The notes under the pieces were generated by a model. That model did not search any database and was not told the DNA's origin. It saw nothing but the letters and a program-made list of their open reading frames with translations. Shown in pieces: positions 26,661 through 38,400 of a stretch of DNA of 64,000 nucleotides (positions are counted from its first letter, which is position 1; the number at the start of each line of letters is the position of its first letter). The position numbers and the translations under genes were made by a program. The stretch covers positions 44,734,354-44,798,353 of the forward strand of contig OW121849.1 of assembly GCA_933228895.1 (NCBI GenBank). The letters run 5' to 3'. This DNA comes from Platycnemis pennipes (Eukaryota; Arthropoda; Insecta; Odonata; Platycnemididae).

Positions 26661-26892
26661 AAATGTGGCATTGGAAAAGAACTGTCCTCCCCACCCTGAA
26701 ATTTGTAGCCGTATAATTGGCGGCCTCTCAACCAAACCAAAATTCGAGTCGAACAAAGAAATGGTTTTTGTGCATTGCTTTTGGATTAAGTGTTATGGAG
26801 GAACACACCTAATGTCATTTTCATGGTACACTGATATTTTTCTTTCAGCGCGTAGTTATTTTGTACTACTTGACCTACTTTTATTCCTATCT

Positions 26893-26985
26893 CGATGACA
26901 GCATGGTGGCTAAGTGGGTAGAACGTTGTTATACTCGCCCGGAGGGCAAGGGTTCGAATCCAGAAAGGAACGTTATGTATACGAA
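26893..26985 (+). repeat. tRNA-derived SINE head
   Basis: GGTGGCTAAGTGGGTAGAACG (A box TGGCTAAGTGG) and GGGTTCGAATCCAG (B box) at the normal spacing, only about 300 bp from the previous copy. Confidence 0.65.
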
Positions 26986-27689
26986 TTCTTAAATATTGCC
27001 TGCATATCATACTATACGAGTGATTTTTAAAACTCATTTCAGTGAAGATGCTAATTGCAACTTTTTTTGGAGTTTACATTTTGGAATTGGGGAGTGCTTT
27101 AATATGCAGGGTGATTCGTAATTGCCTCCGTGTTGCCAAAGGTATATTATTTAACAGCTATAGCAGATACAATAAAAAATAGCGGTATATCAAAAGACTA
27201 TCCTGTTTAGAATGTAAAGTACATGTGATCCATATTTGTATGTACCATTGGTAGGTAACGTGGCATACATTATTCGTCAATTTAACTTCTTGCCACACGT
27301 TCCAACGTATCACGATAGGTAGTAGCAACTGCGTGTTCGATTATTTCTTGCATTTTGTTGATGAATCTGCAAATACCCAACGATAATTATTACGAGTGCA
27401 AACTTGGACAGTTTATTGATGCACTGATACGCAAATTTTGACTGTATGTTCAATAATTAACAAAGACGACCACTTCAAAACTACAGTGAAAAAAATATTT
27501 TACTCATATTTTACTATGCCCCAGTTGAATCATTTAAACTATTTAAAGGTTCTAAGAGTAACCGTTTAGCTATGAAATAATAAAAATCGAAAACAAATAA
27601 CATTTTGTTTGTCTGCTGGAAATAGTAACTTACCTTTTGTTATTTCATATTTAATTGTTGATTTTAGCCTAAGATGATGTGGTAAACCA

Positions 27690-27800
27690 GTAGACAGATT
27701 ATTCTGATTTCGACCTGAAGATCTCGGGATCGAATCTTGGAGACTCCTATAGAAAGAAATCAAATTCTGTGGTTTTTTGAATACCAGATATCCTGATGTG
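27690..27800 (+). repeat. tRNA-derived SINE, diverged
   Basis: Weak A box GGTAAACCAGTAGAC, B box GGGATCGAATCTTGG, then the shared tail TGTGGTTTTTTGAATACCAG that matches the copy at 26525-26660. Confidence 0.55.
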
Positions 27801-27834
27801 TGATTGTTACAAATCGTTGGGACCTTTAAAGCTC

Positions 27835-28990
27835 TACTGCTTCTATTAGGGCTCGTGCGATGAGTCGATAAATCGAAATCATCAACGATGCTTTTAGTCA
27901 TTGCATTGCGATGAACCGCGTCGATGGGAATGAATGTCATCGACCATCGACAGCAATATGTCGGTACAAATCATCGATGAGAATGACCGATTTTCCTTGA
28001 CAATTATCTGATTTATGAAATTTTGCTGTTATATTTAGTACGATATTGTTAGTCCTAGCCCCCACAAAAGTAAAGAGTGCATCTAAATTTTTCCAATTTC
28101 TATATTCGTTTATCACTATTTTAATAAATATGGAAACTTTAACTGTGTAGCTAATGTCAACAGTAGAAAAAATGATATATACTGTATATCTTGGTTAGAA
28201 AACAAATCTGCGAATTTAAATGGCCCTCAGTCAAAAATTGTGGATTAAACCTTACGAGGAGTTGGTAAAAATGGTGTCCCAAGTGGAATTTAATTTATAG
28301 TTCAATATGGATGTAATAAAAAACACACGTTACGAATGACTGTGTACTTCTCCAGACTGCAGATCATAAAATGTCAACTATTTCAACATATTTTGCTGGA
28401 GTGCTAAGTGGCAACCGAGAAATAAAAGAATGTCAAACTCTGAAAATGTTCAATTTCTACACTTACCTATTGGTCGCCTTAAAGTAGTTACAATCTAATT
28501 TCCAAGTCCCTCACATCTCTTTGAAATGGGTGCTGTCTGCAGTATCAGTTTTGTAACGAAACAATAAGCCACCCCGACAATGGCCCGATGTCCTCCGATT
28601 TTCTGACCCCAAGAATACCTTGAGACCTGCTCCGTCGCCGGATCCCAATAATGGACCAGGGTAGTCTTCCTCGGGGACTCTTGCGAGTGAACTGGCTTAG
28701 GGAGGTGTGAATCATACTGCCGCAGGGAATGCCGTGGGTGAGAGTTTTGGTGGAGGGATGTGCGGCCAGACGATCACCGAAACGGGGGTCTATGTTGGCA
28801 ATGGATTGTGAGATCAAGTTCATTGCGTGTTTTATTTGATTTGTTCATTATTTATATATGTGTTTGTTTGGCATAACCTAGATTACATATTTATAATATG
28901 TTAAATTTTTGTGTTTATTTGTGTATGCTTGGCATAGCGTATTACACATTATAAGAAAGGTTACAGTTTATTATTGATGTCATTTGGACT
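27835..28990. other. AT-rich DNA with a cluster of ATCGA motifs
   Basis: Around 27850-27990 GATGAGTCGATAAATCG, ATCATCAACGATG, GTCGATGGGAATG and ATCATCGATGAG occur close together on both strands. A pair of related AT-rich segments with TTTGGCATAACC/CTTGGCATAGCG lies at 28865-28955. No gene is recognised. Confidence 0.4.
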
Positions 28991-29180
28991 ATATTTTGCT
29001 CACATTAATAACTAGAGCTTGTTCTTAAGTTTCATTCAATTCAATCTTTATAAATTTTTACCTATAAGCTATCCGCCCACCGATGATTGACATCTCGTTT
29101 TTCTGTCTACTCTTCTTCCCGCCAGGTGACCGTCCCCTCGATGGAGGACAGGTGACCACTTGCGGGCGCCGGCGCCAAGG

Positions 29181-29480
29181 ATGAGTATGGGCGTGGTGAC
29201 GATGGGCGGAAGGAGGTGCTGGCCGCCGCGGCGCCTCATTCTCCTCCTCTTTCTGCCGGTGGTCCTCCTCCTGGCCACCATGGCCGCGCTCTCCTCCTTC
29301 CCCTTCGGCCCTCAGGGGCCCAGGGCCTTGCCCTCGCACCCCAGGCCAGAGGCCCTCGTCGACAGTGCCGATGAGGAGGAGGGGGTGGAGGGCGGCGGAA
29401 AGGGGCCTTCCGAAGAGGACCCCGACAAGAAGACGGACCCCATGCCGCCTCAACTGCGAGTGGTCCACTTGGATTTGAAG
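29181..29480 (+). CDS. HEXD: HEXD coding exon 1: signal anchor and acidic linker
   Basis: The chosen start is the first ATG of a 100-codon open stretch that ends exactly at the donor gtaaat (29481). The opening MSMGVVTMGG is followed by arginines (R11, R12, R17, R18) and a run of Leu/Val/Ala (residues 19-37). Positive charges before a hydrophobic segment suggest a type II signal anchor, with the enzyme domain on the lumenal or outer side; a cleaved signal peptide is also possible. Residues about 57-85 are rich in Glu, Asp and Gly, with no recognised domain. The exon closes with LRVVHLDLK, the first strand of the GH20 barrel. A second ATG lies two codons downstream. A strong acceptor (pyrimidine tract then cag, ending 29125) precedes the start, so a separate upstream 5' UTR exon is likely. 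The exon is much more GC-rich than its surroundings. Confidence 0.88.
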
Positions 29481-32400
29481 GTAAATGCGTGTACACTAGT
29501 CTTGCTCTCACATGTGCCTGATACATCCGATTATGCTCGAAAAAACATCACAGGGAGGAGCGGAAATGGCCACATTTCCTTTATAAGTCATGAGAAATGC
29601 GTTGAAAATATTTTATGAAGAAAGGAAATTCAGCGTTAGCATGACGAAAAATTTAAGCAATTGGAAGATCTCGAGTAAATACGTAATCGATCCTAAAAAT
29701 CGTCTACCTAGGATATGCAGTCCACACCCGCAAAGTTACGATTCTGAGTTCGCAGTCTCAATCGTTTGCAAATATTTTCCTAGTAATCTAAGAAATAGTT
29801 GTTCGTGGAAACAGTAAGTACCCTTTAGTGCAGTTCCTACCCTACACAGGTTTACCTCTACGTGTATTCTTATTTTAGAACAATTCGTTTTCCGATATTA
29901 AAATTAAATTAAATATTTTTATGGTATGTTTTTAAAAAGAAGACGGGACAACTTAGTAGGCCATATCCTAAGACACGATGGCCTGATGAAGATAATCGTC
30001 GAGGGAAAAGTGAACGGGAAGAATGGTAAAGGCAGGCCACGTATGAGGTATATGGAGCAAGTTGTGAAGGATGTAAAAGAGAGGAGCTACGTCAATATGA
30101 AGAGGTTGGCCGATAGAAGAATCGAGTGGAGGGCTGCGCCAAACCAATCCTAGGGTTTTTGGCCGATGATGATGATGATGGTATCTTTATGTATTTTGAA
30201 GTATAAAAATAGGCATTATTACTGCATCCAAAAATCGCGGATAGTTACCATTTAAGGGTGCTTTAGGGACGTAACGCCTCGCGAGTATTTGAGGTACGAC
30301 TGTACTCCACTCGAAAGGGGCAGTGAAGGCCACGTATGGAAGTGGAAGAAAGGAGGAAAGATATTGCTTACAAACGGGACCTCCCAGTCATTATTGACAG
30401 TCAGTGACCACTAGCTCCGCTGATGAAAATACTGTTTTCCCTTGTGGTGTATAGAAACACTCACTTATCCCTTAGGAGATCTAATAATTGTGTCAATTCG
30501 ATGTTTTATAGAGTAATATTAAAATGTAATGAGAAATCATGGAAATGTGTTCTGCGTTTTCATATTATTCCTACACCATTTGAACATGCTATCCCGATAT
30601 TCTCCGTGTAAAGAAGATGAGGTTTAAATTCCCTTAGGAGCTTAAATTATTTTGATGATTTCTTTATATTTTACTTCAAATGTCACGAATGAAGAAAATA
30701 AACCTTAATACAGTTATTTTACTCGCATTATTTTATTTACTTTAGAAAGTTTTAAGTGTCATAGTTAAACAAATAGTTAGATGAATAATGGTGTTTGATA
30801 TCCAATACTTCATTTTACACTACAACTAAATCAATATGACGGGTGTTACCTCATTATATCCTTTTCCATATTAAATTATACCGTTATTCAACTTTATATT
30901 CTAAATGAACAAAGGTCGTCGTACAAATACCTACCTGAGGTTATAGGCAGTACAATGAACCTTAGATGGAATATTTGAATCACTCATTTCTCGAAGTATT
31001 AGTAGGCACTTAGACTATTTTCTTTCCATAATATCAAATTTCCTCAAAGTTTTTCGTATTCCATCCCAGTTAAACTCATGTCTCATTTGAGCTAGATTTT
31101 GGTACTTGAAAATTGAAGGCTTAATATGATATTTATGTTTCAAACTAAAGTTTCTAAATCCATTAACTCTAATGTAAAATGTAATCCTCGCATATTCTGG
31201 CCAGAGTTATAGTCATCATGAATGGCAATTCTATTTTATGCTGACATTTCATCACCCGTTGACAATACGATTTGAGTATTTATTTTTAATACTGTCAAAT
31301 TTCAGGTTTTATTAGTAGTGATGATGTCTCCAAACTTTTATCTTTTAAAGAAAGCGATAAAAATTGATCAATTCAGGACCTCACCCAGTCTTTACGCAGA
31401 TAACCGAGCATCACTTGCAATCAGAGGTCGGGTAGGAAACAGATTTGAATCAGCTAAAAGTTAGCAAAATTCAGTATCTCTTTATGTTTGCGTTAATTCT
31501 TCGTCTTTGAGGTCATTTGCAATGAAGATGGCTAATGAGGTAGCGATATCTGCCTCTTGGCGTTTGTGAGATGGCATGAGTTACGATTTGAGTATTTATT
31601 TTTAATACTGTCAAATTTCAGGTTTTATTAGTACTAATGATGTCTCCTAACTTTTATCTTTTAAAGAAAGCGATTAAAATTGAGCAATTGAGCTGACTTA
31701 TGTAAACAGTATCTCTATATTATCATCATTCAATTTTCATGTTTAGCAATCTTTAATGGCCATCGATTAAGAAATGCTTCACTAATCTCTTCTCTTAATA
31801 TTAATTAGGGCTGTTTTACGACGCTTTTCGCAGTTAGAGTCGCTCCAACAAAAATAAGGTCAGTTCACAAATCAATCACTAAAAAACAGAATATACCCTT
31901 GAATGTTTTTGATTTCATCATAACCAGCCCAAGTGGAAACTTAACTTTTAGTGACGCTTGTCTGTGCTTGTTTTTTTCCGTTACGAAGAGAAGTCGGATG
32001 TTACTTTTTCCGGCGAAGCCATAAAACTGAGAAAGCTGACGTCGGGAGCTTCTTTCACGGCAGACGTTCCTAATTGACCGTTTCAAGACGTGCTTCGGCT
32101 GTGTTGAACGCTATAAAGGCACAAGATTAAAGGAACGTTCCTATTCTCGTTCATATCATTTGCTTAGGAAAAGCTGTTCAGGAAATAGTAACTACGAGTC
32201 AAATGACATTTCCAGAAAGTCAGATTAGGCCGACTATCTGGGTGGAAGTCATCTAATGTAATGGCTTATTCTCTCTCTAGTTACTCAGAATTTTTCAAGA
32301 CATAAATTGATTTAATTATTAGGCTTCAGGTGCATTGGTCGAGTGCAAGATTGTTCCGCAATTTGAGGTCATAATTATTTACGTCAACCAGCCGATGTTT

Positions 32401-35400
32401 TGACACTCTTTTGTGTGACCCTAACTGACTATCCTTATGACCGAAAAATATTACGTCAATGAAGTTCTAAGATGAACTTTATGAAGTAGGGAATGAACGA
32501 TTCCCATCTCGTTTGTGGTTTCAAGCCGGAACCCCCAATGGCGGGCGCCTCAGACGGTATGAAAGGTGGGAACAATGAGGTTAGAAGACAATGGAGGTGA
32601 AATCTCAGCTGATTCGTGAAGTAAGGTGAGCCATTATAATCGGATCATAGATAATGGATTACTATTCGTACGTAAATAATTATCTCACCTATCAATCAAT
32701 TTTTTAACGCTGATGAACTGGGACTAATGGGTAAATAATGGAATAAGTAAAAACATTCGGCAAAAATAACTGTAAGAAGTACGAAAAAACACCAATACAT
32801 GCCAAATTTGTATTTAAAAAATTAAAAATATGTAGCAGAAGTTAATAAAAGTATTACAGTGGAATAAAATGTATTTATCAATGATTCCCTGAGATAGTCT
32901 CAAGCAGATTAACTGACAACGCTGAAATATATTTTGGCTCGTTTTCGTTATTATTCATATTTTAATTTACTTATTTTTATTTTTAAAGTTCTTTAGTACT
33001 TATTGACTCTAATTACATATCAACTTCGGCCTCGCTAAGTCCCAAGGACTTGTTAGCGGGTTCCATGACAATATAAAATATATGGCAACCACATTTTTAG
33101 CAGATGTAGGTATACATTTTCTCCCTATTCACGTATATTAGCATTTACACGTGCATACTCATATTTAAATATGTACACATTATATACATGCATACACATA
33201 TCTACATATATATTTATACATCCAGTGTATTTTTCATACTTTTTGGCAAACAATATGATACAAAAGTACACGGCTTCTTTTAAACATCATTTCCTTTTTT
33301 ATAACAACCATATTATATTTTTTACCTTAACTTCATTTCTTATAGTTAATTTACGTAAACCATTTGGTATTTTGGTACAGCTACTTTAAATGCATTATTG
33401 TACATATGTATTGCAGAGGTATTATATAATTTCTTACAAATCGGAAAATTTCCATATTGTTACGCGAACGTGTTTTTCGAATGCACTTGCAATCTCCAAA
33501 ATAGACCATATACAACGCTGTTTTGTACCGAATAAGCGTGCCCTAATCTGGCCTAACCCTCATTCTGGCATCATTGTTACCCCATCATGCGTATGCTTCC
33601 TCCAATCCATTCAAGTCTCTTTGGAATGTAGTGGAGGGAACGGGGGAAGGATGCTGAGTACGTAGCCTTTAGCGTTAGTCTGCTCTTAAGGATAGAACTA
33701 AATATTATCGTTCTCCCTGACTGACAAAATTGTTCTCCCTGACGCAGGCACGTAGCCAGAAATTTGCTTCGGGGGGGGGGGGGGGCTAAGTCTTGCGTAA
33801 CTTGAAACAAATCAGCCTTGCCTACTCGGTGCCGACATGTTATAAAGCTCTTCCCTTTTCAGTGCTTGGTATTTACTGTTACAGTGCCCATAATTATCTC
33901 TTATCACTAGTAAAGTTCACTGCTAAAATCAGAACAACAAAATCATTGGGAAAAAATTTCGGGGGGCGGGGCTGAAGCACCAGAAGCCCCCCCTGGCTAC
34001 GTGCCTGCCCTGACCGATTACTCAACTATATATTCTCTACGCACGGGTACTAGTGAAGATTCAATGCATTCTCAAAGGATGGGGAGCCATACTCTTGCTC
34101 TCACTTATTACGGAATGAAAACAGAAGTATTAAAATTTTATGGAAATGTTTGCTGGTAGAACATCGATAGGAGAGCCAGGTGAAACCAATCTTGGAACCA
34201 ATGACGACGGTGATAATCAAGGTGTGTAAATGTACATTTATACCTTAGATGAAGATGGTAAGGGCTATTGGTAACAACCGTTCTGAACATCACAAATTTA
34301 TGTATAAAAACTTAGAAAAGCTAGTCTCAAGTTTGCCAATCAATTTTCAAGAGGTCACTCAGTACAAGTACAAGACTCTCTCTTTCCAGTTAAAGGTTTT
34401 GTCAGCGGTAGGTGGAATCATAAATAAGGCATCTTAAAATCGATCTGTTTGCAGTGAAATATAGCGGAGCGCCGTAAAATAGGCATTTTTTCCGCTTTAT
34501 AGAAACAGCACACGCCGAAAAGTGCCATATGTACCTTCAAGTTCGCTCTCCGTTACGAGATAAGATAAAGACTCACAGTCACCATACACATACCCGAGTT
34601 GAAATTCTCTCTGCTCTTAAGATAAAGACTCTAAGTCACCGTAAATATTACCGAATCGATTCTCTGCAGCTTCCCCAGCCCAGTATTGTAGCACATGGTC
34701 CCACTGCTCCGAAACCGTTTGAAAATTATCATTGATCGTATTTATATCGCGTCAGGAACTAGGTCGTCAAGCAGCTTATGGTCGAGGAATGTGCATTCAT
34801 GCCGAAAGTGGAGATAGTCGTTAATTGAGATATTTGCCATTCAAAGATTGGTTTAACCCATCTTTGAAGGGCATATAGTTTAGAATGTCCAGTAGTTGTA
34901 CTCACGCCTGATTCGAGAAGAAAAGCGGGCGATTTTGGTTGACACGGAAATACGAATATACTACTCGCGGTAATTACGGAAGAAATTGTTTTTGCACGCC
35001 GTGATACTTTAATTAGTAACATGAATGTTGGAATTCATTTTTTAAAGTCGCCAAAAAACTTGGAAATACGCAAACGCACATACAAGCGCCAAATATATAG
35101 TTTAAATAGGTCAAATGTGCATAGGTTCAGTAATAACATTAACCACTAGGGGAATCAAATGCATTAATACCGCCCTTAAATAGTCTTAGGTGTAGTAACT
35201 GACACTGCTGCTATGAAATTTAGGTACAATTTCTTTGCTCTTTATGTTTTGATACATCTACGTAATACCCAGCAAGCCACTGCGATGGTGTGTGACAGGG
35301 GATGAATATCACCTAGCATGCAATACTTACATGTAGCGCATTATTATACTAATGTAAGTACCTAAGGAGAGATTTCTATGAATATTGTGCGGGTTACAAT

Positions 35401-38400
35401 ACCAGTTCTACATTTATCCAATATGCAAAGCTACAGACATGCATGACACGTATTTCATGGAGACATCCTTAAATCCCAAATACCTAATGGGCGACACTGA
35501 AGCCACAAGGGTGATGCTTTGGAATTATTAGCCCCGGCACAAAACATTCCGTTTTCTGTAACCTCTTATGGATACTGCGTGTGTATTGGACCCGTGGTAC
35601 AAAGGGATTAAGAAAAGAATATGACAAATTCAGAGGAAGACAGATTCGTGAACAATTGTTATGATAAGGGGGTAAGTGTAACTTCTATGATTGCGACAAT
35701 GGGATTAGAGCGTCTTAAAACACGAAGACAGCAAGCCAGATTACGACTTTCACGGAAGTACAGGACAGTCAGAGTTCACCTCCGACACCGAGTTAATTAT
35801 GAGAGCCTCTCACTACACTGGTAGACAGGACCACAAGGATAACATAAGAGAAATACACTACACCGCAGACAGATTCAAATATTCTATCGTCAATATTATA
35901 TTCTATATTATATATAGAATATTCTAAATATATTATATTATTATTTTCAAATTCTATCCTCAAACAATTCGTGACCACTGCAACTTCAAGACTTCTCACT
36001 CCACGATGCATTCGTAAAATATTTTTACCTTAAGAAGAGAATGAAATTGCACACATAATATTTACACGGATAAATGCTGAGCGTTTAATTACCTTTTTAC
36101 TTTGTTCACATTATTCCTAGCATTCTATCTTTTTTTCTCGGTTGAACTCCTAGTTTCAAATTCTAGTTAATTTTGTCATGATACCCATCTGCGCGAGTGG
36201 CCTGCCGAAGGTATGAAGTTCACAATTTGTTGGACAGCTAGGTTAAACAGTAACAAGGGCGCATACAGGATTAAACATACCTCCAGTGTTAGGCTACTCC
36301 TCCGTAGACCTTGTATCTGCCTAGTAATCATTGAAGAGGGATGTTACGCATGTTAGTGACTCAGTTTTCTTATTGCTAAGTTTAACACGATTACCTTATC
36401 ACTTTTCTGGCTCCTCAAAAGTTTCACTCGCTTATAACAGAGCCTGAATATTTCAAACCGATTATTTTTAATCATGTGAAATTTATTGAATCCAATATCC
36501 GTTCTCAATTGAAAATACTTTAAAAAATCGAATATGTCTGCAAATAAAAGTTCATTGATTTGAAATTTCTCCGCAAAATTGACCTAATTACAATGCAATA
36601 GTGAATATCAGTGGTATTTAAGCCCAAGGACGAATGTTCTAGATTCCAACTTCCACCTGAAATCAATTTAAGGAATTCCCAGAGATTTATCTCATCTTCA
36701 GCGGTGGAACAAGCGCTAATGTCATTCTTACGTTGGAATCACATTACTTTAATCAGACCGTGTGAAGGTGGTGAATCCAGAAGGCGCTGTCATATCTTAT
36801 CGTTTCTTACAAAAATGATAGATTAAGAATTTAAAGACCCATACTGTGCTTGATGGCTAATACCAGCCAACTGGTAAACCTTTGACGACCTTCGTAATTA
36901 TTTCATCACACCCACCATATTTGGGAGTCTTATCTCATATGTTCCGGTGTCTCTACTGAGGTGACGCCATTCCTTAATTTCTTCTCACTCAAGTTGGAGA
37001 ACCTAACTCTGCGACTCCACGTAATTAGATTGACGTGATAAAACTATGGGTCGTAGAGATCGGCTTTGTTTACGGATTGATTACCCTAGCCAGTCATCGC
37101 TTCTTGGAAATTTCTCCTCTTCTCTTTCATTTCAATTCCACGTGCTCGTGTTGATTACGCAATCGATAAAGAAACATTTTGAAATACCAAAGTCACACGT
37201 TCTCTGATAAGTCTTAATTCATGATAAAGCTATTTCGTAGAGGGCTTATCAATCGCATATCGTAGATTTGTTTACTAATAACAGCTACTATAACCTGCGG
37301 GCATCGTAAGATGCAATACAATTTAAACAAGCGCTTAGCACTTGGTGAATATTTATTGCTTAAAATAATGATCTTAACATATTCCTCTTAATGTTCAAAA
37401 CACTTTTTAGGGTTTTTGAGGCAGCTTTTGAACAGTTTTAACAGTGTACAAACCAATTTTCGCGTCGCAGTGCCTCTAAATCTAGTGATGTAATACTCGG
37501 ACTCGGTGCTCCAATGGTTGACGTTGCTTCGCACCATCTAAACCAAGGGGAAGGCCCGAGGTGGGATTCGAGCCCGCAAATAATCAATGAATTGTATTTA
37601 TTTGTCATTTTTCGTAAAATTTTTAATTGCAAGGGTCATCGGTAAACTGGCTGGAAGGCTGAAATATTGACTGTAAGCGATTCATAAACGAGTATTTTGG
37701 TGCTTAAACATTACTATCGATTCCGATATCTGGTATCCAAAATTCTTTATTGTGTAAACCTTAGAGTATTCACGATTACTTGTTAGCTGTTTTATCAATC
37801 ATTTTCCCTGACAATTATTTCAAAACTACTATAATAACAAAAGTCAAAAGATCACGAAATGGCAATCCTTCTGAGTATTTTTGAGCAACATATTTCAGCA
37901 ACGGTAGTAAAAAGAAACATTCACTTCCTAATCGCCACTTCATGATTACCCTCCATTCTGTGGTATTTATGTATTTGTTTGTTAAGGATTTGTTGTGTTT
38001 CTAGCGTATTATACAAGTGGAAATCTCTCGCGTAATCCACCAAGTGAGTACATTTTTATGCCTTTAAATTGAATTAATTTAAAATTATCCGAGAGAACTT
38101 CACTCATATTTTGTAGTTATGATAAGGTTGCTTTTCTTTGTACACTTAAGTTAAATGTATCGATTTGTGGAAACAGAATCTGTATTATACTTATTTTGAC
38201 TTCACGGGAATTAAATACGAAATCCCTTGAAAATTCTTACTGTTAGTTCTACAATATTGCATTATAAGTTACCAAATAGGGCATTTTCTTCGCGAGCAAA
38301 TTTCCATTCGAATTTATTGAAGGTCTTACGAACAATAGGAACCATGCAATAATATTAAGGTAATTTACCCTTCCATCATCCATCTTTTCCAACAAATTAT

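Noticed and set aside
20590..28823. Shared sequence GTGTGAATCAT-CTRCC-AGGGA near 20.61 and 28.71 kb as a repeat family
   Set aside because: Similarity covers only about 25 bp, with no defined ends, so it is too short to separate from chance.
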